33,354 nt of DNA from Oscillospiraceae bacterium (GTDB lineage: Bacteria > Bacillota > Clostridia > Oscillospirales > SIG519), in contig SVMS01000022.1 of NCBI GenBank assembly GCA_015067255.1, positions 1 through 33,354 of the forward strand, read 5' to 3'. Below, in pieces: positions 24,032 to 32,085 of the stretch. Both the position numbers and the translations under genes were made by a program. The number at the start of each line of letters is the position of its first letter. The stretch's first letter is position 1. The notes under the pieces were generated by a model, which did no database searches, was not told the origin of the DNA, and saw nothing but the letters and a program-made list of their open reading frames with translations.

Positions 24032-27000
24032 ATGAGTATTTTCAAAAACATCAAGCACTGTATTTCTCTTTTGCTGTGTGTTGTATTGCTTGCAACACTT
24101 ATGCTTATAGGTATATTTTCCGTCAGTGCGGAAAACGAAGGATATTATACCTATACAGTATCAAACGGAAAGGCAACTATAACAGGTTGCGATGAATCGA
24201 TAAGCGGAGATGTTACTATCCCCTCAACCTTAGGCGGTTATCCTGTTACAAGAATAGGAGATTATGCATTTTATAATTGCGGAAGTCTTACAAGTATAGC
24301 TATCCCCGATAGTGTTACAAGTATAGGTGAAGGTGCATTTTCTTATTGCGGAAGTCTTGAAAGTATAACCATTCCTGACGGTGTTACAAGTATAAGTGAT
24401 TTTGCGTTTCATTTTTGCTCTATCCTTACAAGTATAACAATTCCCGACAGTGTTACAAGTATAGGGGAACAAGCATTTGGTGGGACAAGACTTACAAGCA
24501 TAACAATCCCCGAAAGCGTTACAAGTATAGGGCGTGCTGCGTTTAGTAGTTGCAGAAGTCTTAGGAGCATAACAATTCCCGAAAGCGTTACAAGTATAGG
24601 TGATTATGCATTTAGCAATTGCACGTGTTTAACATCAGTTTTTTATAAAGGAACGACTCAGCAAAAAAATTATATGGAGATAAGTCTTAAGAATAATGAT
24701 ATTTTTATAAATACTATTTGGCATTATAAAGTGGAAAATGCTATTTTTGATAATGAAAATTGCATTTATTGTCCCGAATGTAATGATTATTTTTTGTCTA
24801 ACGGAAAATCTGTTGCAACAAAATATTATTCGTATTTTTTTACAGACGGAGAAATAACTATATACTATGTCGATCCGTCAATATCGGGGGATGCAACAAT
24901 CCCCTCAACATTGGACGGTTATCCTGTTACAGCTATAGGAGAATATGCGTTTTATAATTGCGATAGCCTTACAAGTATAACAATACCCGAAAGCGTTACA
25001 AGTATAGGTGATTCTGCGTTTTCTGCTTGCTCAAATCTTACAAGCATAACAATCCCTGACAGTGTTACAAGTATAGGTGATTTTGCGTTTAGATATTGCG
25101 AAAGTCTTGAAAGTATAACTATTCCTGATAGTGTTACAGAGATAGGTGATTCTGCGTTTGCTGCTTGTTCAAGTCTTGAAAATGTATATATAGAGAATAT
25201 AGTTGCTTGGTGTAACATTGATTTTTATAATGAGTACTCAAACCCGTTATATTTCGCTGATTATTTATATCTTAACGGAGAATTAATAACAAAACTTGTT
25301 ATTCCGAATGACGTTACTACCATACCTACATATGCTTTTTCGTGCAAAAATATTACGAGCATAACAGTTTCCGACAGTGTTACAAGCATAGAAAAATATG
25401 CTTTTTATGATTGTTCAAATCTTGAAAGCATAACCTTGCCGTTTGTCGGCGCTTCACAGGGAGAAACATCTAATACGCATTTTGGTTATATTTTTGGTGC
25501 ATCAATTGACTCTTGGATGGACTCATTTATTCCAAAATCACTAAAAAAAGTTATATTGACTGATGAATGTGTAATTATAAACGGCGGTGCATTTTCTAAT
25601 TGCGAAAATCTTGAAAATATAATAATTTCTGACAGTGTTACAAGTATAGGCGAGTATGCGTTTTTTAATTGCTCAAATCTTAAAAGTGTAACAATCGGTA
25701 ACGGCGTTACAAGTATAGGCGAGTATGCGTTTTATTATTGCGAAAGTCTTGAAAGTATAACCTTGCCGTTTGTCGGTGCTTCACAGGGAGGAACATCTAA
25801 TACGCATTTTGGTTATATTTTCGGCGCATCAAGTTATTCTTATAATGATGATTATGTACCGTCATCACTTAAAAATGTTATATTGACCGATAAATGTACA
25901 ACTATAGATGATAATGCGTTTAGATATTGCGAAAGTCTTGAAAGTATAATAATCGGTAACCATGTAACAAGTATAGGCGAGTATGCGTTTTTTAATTGCT
26001 CAAATCTTAAAAGTGTAACAATCGGTAACGGCGTTACAAGTATAAGCTCTTCTGCATTTTATGATTGCATAAGTCTAAAAAGTATAAATGTAAATTCAAA
26101 TAATACCTCGTATACTTCCAACGATGGAGTTTTATTTAACAAAGATAAAAGTCAAATAATCTGCTATTCTGCAGGTAAAACAGCATCATCATATACAATC
26201 CCTGACAGTGTTACAAGTATAGGTGATTTTGCGTTTAGATATTGCGAAAGTCTTGAAAGTATAACTATTCCTGATAGTGTTACGGAGATAGGTGATTCTG
26301 CGTTTGCTGCTTGCTCAAGTCTTGAAAATGTATATATAGAGGATATAGCTGCTTGGTGTAATATTGATTTTTATAATGAGCACTCAAATCCGTTGAATTA
26401 TGCTAATTATTTATATCTTAACGGTGAATTGGTAACAAGCCTTCTTATTCCTGACAGTGTTACAAGTATAGGCGATTATACTTTTTATAGTTGTTCAAGT
26501 CTTGAAAGTATAACAATCCCCGATAGTATAACAACTATAGGTGAGGAAGCGTTTTATTATTGCATAGGTCTTACAAGCATAACTATTCCTGATAGTGTTA
26601 CAGAGATAGGGGATTATGCATTTTCTGCTTGCTTTGGACTTACAAGAGTAACAATCGGTAATAGTGTTAAAAGTATAGGAAATTGGGCGTTTTTTAATTG
26701 CTCCAGACTCACAAGCATAACAATACCAAGCAGTGTTACAAGTATAGGTAATGGGACATTTTACTGGTGCTACGAACTTACAAGTGCAAATATTAATAAT
26801 GGCGTTATAAGTATAGGTGATATGGCTTTTTATGGCAGCGGGCTTACGGATATAACAATACCAAATAGTGTTATAAGTATAGGTGAAGCAGCTTTTCTTG
26901 ATTGCGATGCTCTTACAAAAATAATAATAGGAAACGGTACTACAAGTATAGGTTATTATGCGTTTTCTGGTTGCCATGTATTGAAAGATGTATTCTATTC

Positions 27001-27268
27001 GGGAACAGAGGAAGAATGGGGAAATATTTCGATAGATGAAGGCAACAACTATCTAACAAATGCTAATATCCATTACAACTACACAGAAAATGAAGCTGTT
27101 GAGGGCGACACTAACGGCGACGGAGAGGTAAATGTACTTGATGCTATCAGTATGAGAAACGGCTTATTAGGAAAAGAAGCTGAAAGCGAAATGTCAGATA
27201 TGAACGGAGATTCAGTTTTTGATATTTATGATTTGCTGATACTCAAGGCTTTGATTTTTAAAAAGTAA
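24032..27268 (+). CDS. Secreted BspA-like leucine-rich-repeat protein with C-terminal dockerin-like module
   Basis: A 1,078-residue exported protein. A signal peptide covers residues 1-33 (hydrophobic LLLCVVLLATLMLIGIF, cleavage likely after VSA). From about 40 to 1010 it is made of 23-residue LRR_5 repeats of the type IPDSVTSIGDYAFYNCSSLTS, the BspA/Treponema pallidum class used in surface adhesion and carbohydrate or host contact. Residues 1024-1078 hold two calcium-loop motifs, DTNGDGEVNVLD and DMNGDSVFDIYD, the duplicated pattern of a type I dockerin, suggesting attachment to a cohesin scaffold. Repeat units are nearly identical at DNA level in places (see 25051/26197 and 25421/25748). 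The ribosome site TTGGAGGG precedes the ATG; a structured region and terminator precede that. Binding partner unknown. Confidence 0.88.
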   Translation: MSIFKNIKHCISLLLCVVLLATLMLIGIFSVSAENEGYYTYTVSNGKATITGCDESISGDVTIPSTLGGYPVTRIGDYAFYNCGSLTSIAIPDSVTSIGEGAFSYCGSLESITIPDGVTSISDFAFHFCSILTSITIPDSVTSIGEQAFGGTRLTSITIPESVTSIGRAAFSSCRSLRSITIPESVTSIGDYAFSNCTCLTSVFYKGTTQQKNYMEISLKNNDIFINTIWHYKVENAIFDNENCIYCPECNDYFLSNGKSVATKYYSYFFTDGEITIYYVDPSISGDATIPSTLDGYPVTAIGEYAFYNCDSLTSITIPESVTSIGDSAFSACSNLTSITIPDSVTSIGDFAFRYCESLESITIPDSVTEIGDSAFAACSSLENVYIENIVAWCNIDFYNEYSNPLYFADYLYLNGELITKLVIPNDVTTIPTYAFSCKNITSITVSDSVTSIEKYAFYDCSNLESITLPFVGASQGETSNTHFGYIFGASIDSWMDSFIPKSLKKVILTDECVIINGGAFSNCENLENIIISDSVTSIGEYAFFNCSNLKSVTIGNGVTSIGEYAFYYCESLESITLPFVGASQGGTSNTHFGYIFGASSYSYNDDYVPSSLKNVILTDKCTTIDDNAFRYCESLESIIIGNHVTSIGEYAFFNCSNLKSVTIGNGVTSISSSAFYDCISLKSINVNSNNTSYTSNDGVLFNKDKSQIICYSAGKTASSYTIPDSVTSIGDFAFRYCESLESITIPDSVTEIGDSAFAACSSLENVYIEDIAAWCNIDFYNEHSNPLNYANYLYLNGELVTSLLIPDSVTSIGDYTFYSCSSLESITIPDSITTIGEEAFYYCIGLTSITIPDSVTEIGDYAFSACFGLTRVTIGNSVKSIGNWAFFNCSRLTSITIPSSVTSIGNGTFYWCYELTSANINNGVISIGDMAFYGSGLTDITIPNSVISIGEAAFLDCDALTKIIIGNGTTSIGYYAFSGCHVLKDVFYSGTEEEWGNISIDEGNNYLTNANIHYNYTENEAVEGDTNGDGEVNVLDAISMRNGLLGKEAESEMSDMNGDSVFDIYDLLILKALIFKK
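25051..25285 (+). repeat. Long intragenic duplication, copy 1
   Basis: About 235 bases that recur at 26197-26431, exactly 1,146 bases (382 codons) later. The first ~85 bases are identical and only scattered changes follow. The segment encodes SIGDFAFRYCESLES through NVYIENIVAWCNIDFYN and YLYLNGEL, a non-LRR insertion unit embedded between repeats. The match indicates recent in-frame duplication or gene conversion. Confidence 0.85.
25421..25505 (+). repeat. Short intragenic duplication, copy 1
   Basis: Encodes ITLPFVGASQGETSNTHFGY and IFGAS; a near-identical copy lies at 25748-25832, 327 bases (109 codons) downstream, with only a few base changes. This insert module within the LRR array separates canonical repeats. 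Confidence 0.8.
25748..25832 (+). repeat. Short intragenic duplication, copy 2
   Basis: Second copy of the module at 25421-25505, in the same frame, followed by SSYSYNDDYVPSSLKN, which parallels SIDSWMDSFIPKSLKK after copy 1. Confidence 0.8.
26197..26431 (+). repeat. Long intragenic duplication, copy 2
   Basis: Second copy of 25051-25285. Differences are mostly single bases, such as TTACGGAG for TTACAGAG and GAGGATATAG for GAGAATATAG, increasing toward the 3' end. Confidence 0.85.
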
Positions 27269-27340
27269 AATATATACTCACTTAAGCGTTTTAATAAACT
27301 ACAATCATTATAAATAAAAATTCTTTAATTTAATCTTTAA

Positions 27341-27379
27341 AATGACCTCTAAGGCTTTAAGCTTTAAAGGTCATTTTTT
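27341..27379 (+). terminator. Terminator after the LRR gene
   Basis: Arms AATGACCT (27341-27348) and AGGTCATT (27368-27375) enclose a partly self-complementary AAGGCTTTAAGCTTTA loop, with TTTTTTG at the 3' side. Confidence 0.8.
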
Positions 27380-27405
27380 GTGAGTTTTATTTTAAAGCGC
27401 AAAAA

Positions 27406-27413
27406 CATATACT
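27406..27413 (+). promoter_or_regulatory. Sporulation-type -10 element candidate before cwlD
   Basis: CATATACT, resembling the CATA-N3-T -10 of mother-cell sigma factors (sigma-E/K), lies 22 bases before the cwlD start, with an AT-rich tttattt around the -35 position. The same octamer occurs before the second amidase gene. No sigma-A promoter was found in this gap. Weak evidence on its own. Confidence 0.35.
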
Positions 27414-27434
27414 TATCTGAAAGGGTGCGGTTTA

Positions 27435-28124
27435 ATGATAGTGTTTGTAAATAAAAAATCAATTATGGGGTTTGCTGTTTGTCTTGTTTTGGTTGTTGTA
27501 CTTTGTTTTTCTATCCCTAATGTTATAAGCACTTTTTCCTCTGCTTCCAATTCCTTTACTGTTATAATTGATGCGGGACACGGGGGAATGGACGGAGGCT
27601 GTGTTGCAAAGGACGGAACGGTTGAAAAGGACTTAAACCTTGACATTTCTTTAAAGCTGAGAGAGCTTTTTGAGATATCGGGAATAAATACCGTTATGAC
27701 AAGAAAAGACGGCGGCTCTACCTACGACAGTGAAAAATTCAACAAAAATGCCGATATAAAAGCACGCATAGAGCTTATAAATTCATATTCAAATTGTGTT
27801 GTTTTGAGTATTCATATGAACAATTTTTCAGACAGCCGTTACAACGGCTCGCAGATTTTTTATTCAAACGATGATTTCAGTAAAGCACTTTCGGAAACCA
27901 TAAGAGCTGATATCGTTTCCTTTTTACAGCCTGACAATACTCGGAAAATAAAGCCGATACCCTCTTCGGTTTTACTCTTTAAAAGAATAAAAAATCCGGC
28001 AATTCTTTGCGAATGCGGATTTTTCTCAAATGAAGCGGAGCTTGAAAAGCTCAAAAGCGATTCTTACCGTACACAGCTTGCCCTTGTGATATACAATGCC
28101 TTTATGAAATACATTTCACAATGA
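27435..28124 (+). CDS. cwlD: N-acetylmuramoyl-L-alanine amidase CwlD (Amidase_3)
   Basis: Zinc amidase that removes stem peptides during muramic-delta-lactam formation in the spore cortex. The 229-residue protein has an N-terminal membrane/signal segment (residues 9-30) and then the catalytic domain: His49 in DAGHGGMDGG, Glu64 in GTVEKDLNLD, His127 in LSIHMNN and the catalytic Glu193 in LCECGFFSN. Size, single transmembrane start and lack of binding domains match CwlD of spore formers. The other possibility is a general cell-separation amidase. AAAGGG lies about ten bases before the ATG. Its terminator hairpin is shared with rpsU, which faces it. Confidence 0.85.
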   Translation: MIVFVNKKSIMGFAVCLVLVVVLCFSIPNVISTFSSASNSFTVIIDAGHGGMDGGCVAKDGTVEKDLNLDISLKLRELFEISGINTVMTRKDGGSTYDSEKFNKNADIKARIELINSYSNCVVLSIHMNNFSDSRYNGSQIFYSNDDFSKALSETIRADIVSFLQPDNTRKIKPIPSSVLLFKRIKNPAILCECGFFSNEAELEKLKSDSYRTQLALVIYNAFMKYISQ

Positions 28125-28126
28125 AA

Positions 28127-28154
28127 AAACCGCCTTCATTTTTGAAGGCGGTTT
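28127..28154. terminator. Bidirectional terminator between cwlD and rpsU
   Basis: Perfect 11-bp stem AAACCGCCTTC/GAAGGCGGTTT with a six-base loop. A-run on the left and T at the end of the right arm serve both convergent genes. Confidence 0.85.
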
Positions 28155-28165
28155 AGATGTACTTT

Positions 28166-28342
28166 TTACTTAAACTTTCTCTTACGTGCAGCTTCAGACT
28201 TCTTCTTACGCTTTACGCTGGGCTTTTCATAATGCTCTCTCTTGCGGAGTTCGGAAAGCACACCTGATTTTGCACATGAACGCTTAAAACGACGTAGTGC
28301 ATTATCAAGAGACTCATTATCCTTTAGATGAACTTCTGACAT
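28166..28342 (-). CDS. rpsU: Small ribosomal subunit protein bS21
   Basis: A 58-residue, strongly basic protein with the bS21 pattern: [20 protein letters not shown], then [27 protein letters not shown]. It helps the 30S platform in initiation. The ATG at 28342 follows GGGGGGAGGG by a few bases; the longer frame from 28360 would read through that ribosome site. Monocistronic with a perfect promoter at 28389-28417. Divergent from proS. Confidence 0.96.
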   Translation of the reverse strand: MSEVHLKDNESLDNALRRFKRSCAKSGVLSELRKREHYEKPSVKRKKKSEAARKRKFK

Positions 28343-28388
28343 TTCTTTCCCTCCCCCCAAAATACGGGTTGTACATTGTTGCCATTAT

Positions 28389-28417
28389 ATTATATATTTT
28401 TTATTCACCAATGTCAA
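28389..28417 (-). promoter_or_regulatory. Sigma-A promoter of rpsU
   Basis: On the minus strand TTGACA (28417-28412), a 17-base spacer and TATAAT (28394-28389), a perfect consensus promoter about 40 bases before the rpsU ribosome site. Confidence 0.85.
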
Positions 28418-28477
28418 GCATAAAATTCAAAAAACTTGGTTGTATGAAACAAAAATATTTTTAAAGCATTAAAACAG

Positions 28478-28507
28478 TTGACAAACACTATGGTTTTGCA
28501 CTACAAT
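28478..28507 (+). promoter_or_regulatory. Promoter of proS
   Basis: TTGACA at 28478-28483, an 18-base spacer and TACAAT at 28502-28507. The leader is only about 35-40 bases, too short for a T-box. Confidence 0.75.
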
Positions 28508-28551
28508 ATATATTGATATGATATATAATAATAAAAAGGATTGAATAAATT

Positions 28552-29985
28552 ATGGCAAAGGAAAAAATGGTAAAAGAAATTACATCTATGGATGAAGATT
28601 TTGCGAAGTGGTATACAGATGTAGTTAAAAAGGCAGATTTAGTTGAATATTCCGGTGTACGCGGATTTATGATTATAAGGCCTTACGGATATGCTATTTG
28701 GGAGAATATCCAGAATATACTTGACGGTATGTTCAAAAAAACAGGGCACAAAAACGTTTATATGCCATTACTTATTCCGGAAAGCCTTTTGAATAAGGAA
28801 AAAGAACACGTTGAAGGCTTTGCACCCGAGGTTGCTTGGGTTACAATGGGCGGAAGCGAAAAGCTTACAGAAAGACTTTGCGTACGTCCTACCTCTGAAA
28901 CTCTTTTCTGTGAGCATTATAAGGATATTATCACTTCTTATCGTGATTTACCTAAGCTTTACAATCAGTGGTGTTCAGTTGTACGTTGGGAGAAAACAAC
29001 AAGACCTTTCTTGCGTTCAAGAGAATTTCTATGGCAAGAGGGCCATACAATGCACGCAACTGCTGAGGATGCACAGGAAGAAACAATCAGAATGTTAAAC
29101 GTATATGCGGATTTTGTAGAGAATTATCTTGCAATTCCCGTTGTATGCGGTCAGAAAACAGATAAAGAGAAGTTTGCAGGCGCAAATGCTACTTATACAA
29201 TTGAAGCACTTATGCATGACGGAAAGGCTTTACAGTCAGGTACCTCTCACAATTTTGGTGACGGCTTTGCAAGAGCTTTTGATATTAAATATTCCGATAA
29301 GAATAACACCTTACAATACTGTCATCAGACCTCTTGGGGAATGTCCACAAGAATTATCGGCGCAATTATAATGACTCACGGTGACGATAACGGTCTTGTT
29401 TTGCCCCCTGCAATAGCTCCTACTCAGGTTATGGTAATTCCTGTTGCTATGCATAAGGGCGGAGTGCTTGAAAAGGCTGAGGAAATTTGCGAGAGACTTA
29501 AGAAAATTTGCAGAGCTGATATTGATGCAAGTGAGGAAAGCCCCGGCTGGAAGTTTGCACAGTATGAAATGACAGGCGTGCCTATCCGTCTTGAAATCGG
29601 ACCCCGTGATATTGAAAATAACAGCTGTGTTTTGGCAAGACGTGATACAGGCGAAAAAATCAGCGTTTCTCTTGATGAGTTAGAGGAGAAAATCCCTGCA
29701 CTTTTAGACGATATTACAAAAACTCTTTACAATAAAGCTCTTGAAAGACGAGAGAAAATGACAAATGTTGCTTTCACTTTAGATGAAATGATTGAAACAG
29801 CAGCAACAAAGCCGGGCTTTATCAAAGCTATGTGGTGCGGAGATTTGGAATGTGAAGAGAAGCTCAAAGAGGTTGCAGACGTATCCTCACGTTGTATTCC
29901 CTTCAATGAAGAAGCAATTTCCGATACCTGTGTTTGCTGCGGCAAAAAGGCAACAAAGCTTGTATACTGGGGAAAAGCGTATTAA
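28552..29985 (+). CDS. proS: Prolyl-tRNA synthetase, archaeal/eukaryote type
   Basis: Class II aminoacyl-tRNA synthetase that charges tRNA-Pro. At 477 residues it lacks the roughly 180-residue editing insertion of bacterial-type ProRS. Visible class II motifs are motif 1 near [15 protein letters not shown], motif 2 in [17 protein letters not shown], and motif 3 in [13 protein letters not shown], preceded by [21 protein letters not shown]. The C-terminal zinc-binding domain has four cysteines (WCGDLEC and CVCCGKK), and the protein ends in a conserved Tyr. This type is common in clostridia and other lineages and is thought to have been acquired from archaea or eukaryotes. AAAAGGA lies before the ATG, with a housekeeping promoter upstream. 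Confidence 0.96.
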   Translation: MAKEKMVKEITSMDEDFAKWYTDVVKKADLVEYSGVRGFMIIRPYGYAIWENIQNILDGMFKKTGHKNVYMPLLIPESLLNKEKEHVEGFAPEVAWVTMGGSEKLTERLCVRPTSETLFCEHYKDIITSYRDLPKLYNQWCSVVRWEKTTRPFLRSREFLWQEGHTMHATAEDAQEETIRMLNVYADFVENYLAIPVVCGQKTDKEKFAGANATYTIEALMHDGKALQSGTSHNFGDGFARAFDIKYSDKNNTLQYCHQTSWGMSTRIIGAIIMTHGDDNGLVLPPAIAPTQVMVIPVAMHKGGVLEKAEEICERLKKICRADIDASEESPGWKFAQYEMTGVPIRLEIGPRDIENNSCVLARRDTGEKISVSLDELEEKIPALLDDITKTLYNKALERREKMTNVAFTLDEMIETAATKPGFIKAMWCGDLECEEKLKEVADVSSRCIPFNEEAISDTCVCCGKKATKLVYWGKAY

Positions 29986-30046
29986 TAAGGGAATATTAAA
30001 AATGACGCTTTGCACATTTTTTCCTATCCCCTTAACACATTAAAAA

Positions 30047-30082
30047 GAGGATGTAAAAAAACTCTCGTTTTTTTACATCCTC
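30047..30082. terminator. Bidirectional terminator between proS and an amidase gene
   Basis: Perfect 15-bp stem, GAGGATGTAAAAAAA with TTTTTTTACATCCTC, and a CTCTCG loop. A-rich and T-rich flanks on both sides. Confidence 0.85.
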
Positions 30083-30086
30083 CGTT

Positions 30087-30656
30087 TTACAAGGCTCTTA
30101 AGCCAAAATAATTTAGCAGACCTTGGTATATTGCGTAGGCAAAAGCATATTGGTCGTTTTCAAGCTTTTGGGCGTCCTCGGGATTTGTTATATACGCAAG
30201 CTCAATAAGCACAGCGGGCATTCTCGTTCTTCTTAAAACGTAAAGGGACGGATTTGTTTTTACTCCGTTATTTTTTGTACCGACTCTTGCAACAATGGCA
30301 TCTAAAATATCCTGTGCCAAAGCTCCTGCTTCTCCGCCTTGTCTGAAAACGTATGTTTCAGTACCGTTGATTTGAGGGTTTGTGTTTGCGTTTGTGTGTA
30401 TGCTTAAAAAATAGTCGGCATTCCACTCGTTTGCCATTCGTACTCTTTCAATAAGGCTTGTGGAAGAATTAGTGCCTAAAATGTCGTCTATACTGTTTCT
30501 TGAAGTCATAACATCAAAACGTGGGTCAGTCCTTAAAAGATTTGCCAGATATGCACCTACCATATAAGTAATATCCTGTTCAATAAGTCCGTTGCCCACA
30601 GCACCGCCGTTTACACCGCCTCGGCTATGTCCTTGGTCTATAAATATTTTAATCAA
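30087..30656 (-). CDS. N-acetylmuramoyl-L-alanine amidase, CwlC-like, without signal peptide
   Basis: A 189-residue bare Amidase_3 domain. Zinc ligands and catalytic Glu are visible: His10 in DQGHSRGGVNGGA, Glu26 in LIEQDIT, His87 in LSIHTNAN and Glu152 in VLIELAYITN. There is no signal peptide and no cell-wall-binding repeat, as in mother-cell autolysins such as B. subtilis CwlC that act from inside after lysis begins; that role is inferred. The TTG start has AAGGAG eight bases upstream. A promoter resembling sigma-K sites lies at 30677-30703. Monocistronic, convergent with proS, divergent from the mrp gene. Confidence 0.85.
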   Translation of the reverse strand: MIKIFIDQGHSRGGVNGGAVGNGLIEQDITYMVGAYLANLLRTDPRFDVMTSRNSIDDILGTNSSTSLIERVRMANEWNADYFLSIHTNANTNPQINGTETYVFRQGGEAGALAQDILDAIVARVGTKNNGVKTNPSLYVLRRTRMPAVLIELAYITNPEDAQKLENDQYAFAYAIYQGLLNYFGLRAL

Positions 30657-30676
30657 GCTATCATCTCCTTATTTGC

Positions 30677-30703
30677 AGTATATGATTGCAAAATATTTTT
30701 TGT
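30677..30703 (-). promoter_or_regulatory. Candidate sigma-K-type promoter of the CwlC-like amidase
   Basis: On the minus strand AC (30703-30702), a 17-base spacer and CATATACT (30684-30677) fit the sigma-K pattern AC-N16/17-CATA-N3-T. The transcript would begin just upstream of the AAGGAG site. The -35 part is only two bases, so the match is suggestive, not decisive. Confidence 0.35.
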
Positions 30704-30707
30704 TACC

Positions 30708-30735
30708 TTGAATATACTAAAGATTAATATAAAAT
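30708..30735 (+). promoter_or_regulatory. Probable promoter of the mrp gene
   Basis: TTGAAT at 30708-30713, a 16-base spacer and TAAAAT at 30730-30735, followed by an AAAGGAAG ribosome site. Moderate match only. Confidence 0.45.
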
Positions 30736-30757
30736 TTAAAATAAAGGAAGTAATAAA

Positions 30758-31582
30758 ATGAGCGAATGTACACACAATTGTTCTTCTTGTTCAAGTAACT
30801 GTTCAGAAAGAACAAAGCCTCAGGATTTGAGAGAAAAGCCCCACGAGCTTTCAAAAATCAAAAAAGTTATTGCCGTTGTCAGCGGAAAAGGCGGAGTAGG
30901 TAAATCTATGGTAACCTCTCTTTTGTCCGTTTCAATGCAGCGTAAGGGCTATAAAACAGCTATTATGGATGCCGATATAACAGGACCGTCAATTCCTAAG
31001 GCTTTCGGTATAAAGGAAAAGGCAAGCGGAAGTGATATAGGTATTTTCCCTGTAAAAAGTAAAACAGGCATTGAAATTATGTCATTAAATCTTCTTTTAG
31101 AGAACGATACAGACCCTGTTGTGTGGAGAGGTCCTGTAATAGCAGGAACAGTAAAACAGTTCTGGACAGATGTTATCTGGAACGAGGTTGATTTTATGTT
31201 TGTGGATATGCCTCCCGGAACAGGTGACGTACCTTTAACTGTTTTTCAGTCTGTTCCCGTTGATGCAATTGTTATAGTAACATCTCCTCAGGAGCTTGTA
31301 AGTATGATAGTTGAAAAGGCTGTAAAAATGGCAAGAATGATGAATGTTCCCATTATCGGTCTTGTAGAAAATATGAGCTATGTTGAATGTCCCGATTGCT
31401 CTAAGAAAATCAAGATTTTCGGCGACAGTGACGTAAGCAAAACAGCAGCTCAGTATCAGATAGAGTCTTATGCATCATTACCTGTTAATCCCAAGCTTGC
31501 CGCTGCCTGCGATAAGGGCACAATAGAGCTTTTTGAAGGTGATTGGCTCAATTCTCTTTGCGATAAAATTGAGAAGGTATAA
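30758..31582 (+). CDS. mrp: Mrp/ApbC/Nbp35-family iron-sulfur cluster carrier ATPase
   Basis: P-loop protein that carries and inserts iron-sulfur clusters. The 274-residue protein starts with a cysteine cluster, C4-x3-C8-x2-C11-x3-C15, reminiscent of the N-terminal ferredoxin-like motif of eukaryotic Nbp35. The deviant Walker A GKGGVGKS is at residues 43-50, followed by MDADITGPSIPKAFG, FVDMPPGTGDVPLT, and the cluster-binding C211-x2-C214 in YVECPDCSKK. The MIP18/DUF59 domain found at the N-terminus of many bacterial Mrp proteins is absent. It is followed after four bases by the C_GCAxxG_C_C gene, so the two are likely co-transcribed. Confidence 0.93.
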   Translation: MSECTHNCSSCSSNCSERTKPQDLREKPHELSKIKKVIAVVSGKGGVGKSMVTSLLSVSMQRKGYKTAIMDADITGPSIPKAFGIKEKASGSDIGIFPVKSKTGIEIMSLNLLLENDTDPVVWRGPVIAGTVKQFWTDVIWNEVDFMFVDMPPGTGDVPLTVFQSVPVDAIVIVTSPQELVSMIVEKAVKMARMMNVPIIGLVENMSYVECPDCSKKIKIFGDSDVSKTAAQYQIESYASLPVNPKLAAACDKGTIELFEGDWLNSLCDKIEKV

Positions 31583-31586
31583 AAGT

Positions 31587-32027
31587 ATGGAAAGTAAAAG
31601 AGAAAAGGCGATGAAACTTTTTAAAGAGGGTTATAACTGCTCTCAGGCTGTGCTTCTTGCCTTTGCCGATGATTTAGGCATAGACAAAAAAACAGCCGCT
31701 ATGCTCGCCTCCTCCTTTGGCGGCGGTATGGGCAGAATGAGAGAGGTTTGCGGTGCTGTGAGCGCTATGTTTATGATTGCAGGACTTAAGTACGGATATA
31801 GCGACCCATTAGCACAAGAGGAAAAAAAAGAGCATTATGAGCTTATTCAAAGACTTGCGCAAAGCTTTAAAGAGAAAAATCATTCTATAATATGCCGTGA
31901 GCTGTTAGACGGTGTTCCCGTTAAAGAGGGAGCCCCCGAAGAACGCACAGAGCAGTATTATAAAAAGCGCCCCTGTGCCGAGCTTGTAGGCGATGCGGCA
32001 GAGATAGTGGAAAAACTATTTAAGTAA
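31587..32027 (+). CDS. C_GCAxxG_C_C family protein, probable redox/metal protein
   Basis: A 146-residue protein of the cysteine-rich C_GCAxxG_C_C family. The motifs are NCSQAVLLAFADDLG, then GGGMGRMREVCGAVSAMFM (the G-x-x-R-x-x-V-C-G-A signature), CRELL and RPCAELV, giving four conserved cysteines. The family is thought to bind a metal or undergo redox chemistry and often lies near redox or iron-sulfur genes, which fits its place directly after mrp; its biochemical role is not established. The ATG at 31587 is chosen since GAGAAGG lies about ten bases upstream within the end of mrp, and the longer frame from 31533 would overlap mrp by 50 bases. The insertion sequence begins 22 bases after its stop. 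Confidence 0.88.
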   Translation: MESKREKAMKLFKEGYNCSQAVLLAFADDLGIDKKTAAMLASSFGGGMGRMREVCGAVSAMFMIAGLKYGYSDPLAQEEKKEHYELIQRLAQSFKEKNHSIICRELLDGVPVKEGAPEERTEQYYKKRPCAELVGDAAEIVEKLFK

Positions 32028-32085
32028 ATTAAAGGACTGTAAAAACAAAATGAAGTGAACCCCAAAGTTTAGACAAAAATAAATA

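Noticed and set aside
24230-26977. Minus-strand frames rich in Cys, Thr and Tyr opposite the LRR gene
   Set aside because: They are antisense images of the repetitive LRR codons; their repeated composition mirrors the plus-strand repeats.
24032-27000. Regularly spaced similar units that could be mistaken for a CRISPR array or tandem satellite
   Set aside because: The period is 69 bases (23 codons), units diverge, and they read through as one protein with LRR_5 character.
28343-28551. Possible T-box leader before proS
   Set aside because: The proS promoter lies only about 45 bases before the start, no T-box sequence or terminator/antiterminator pair is present, and the rest of the gap is occupied by the rpsU promoter.
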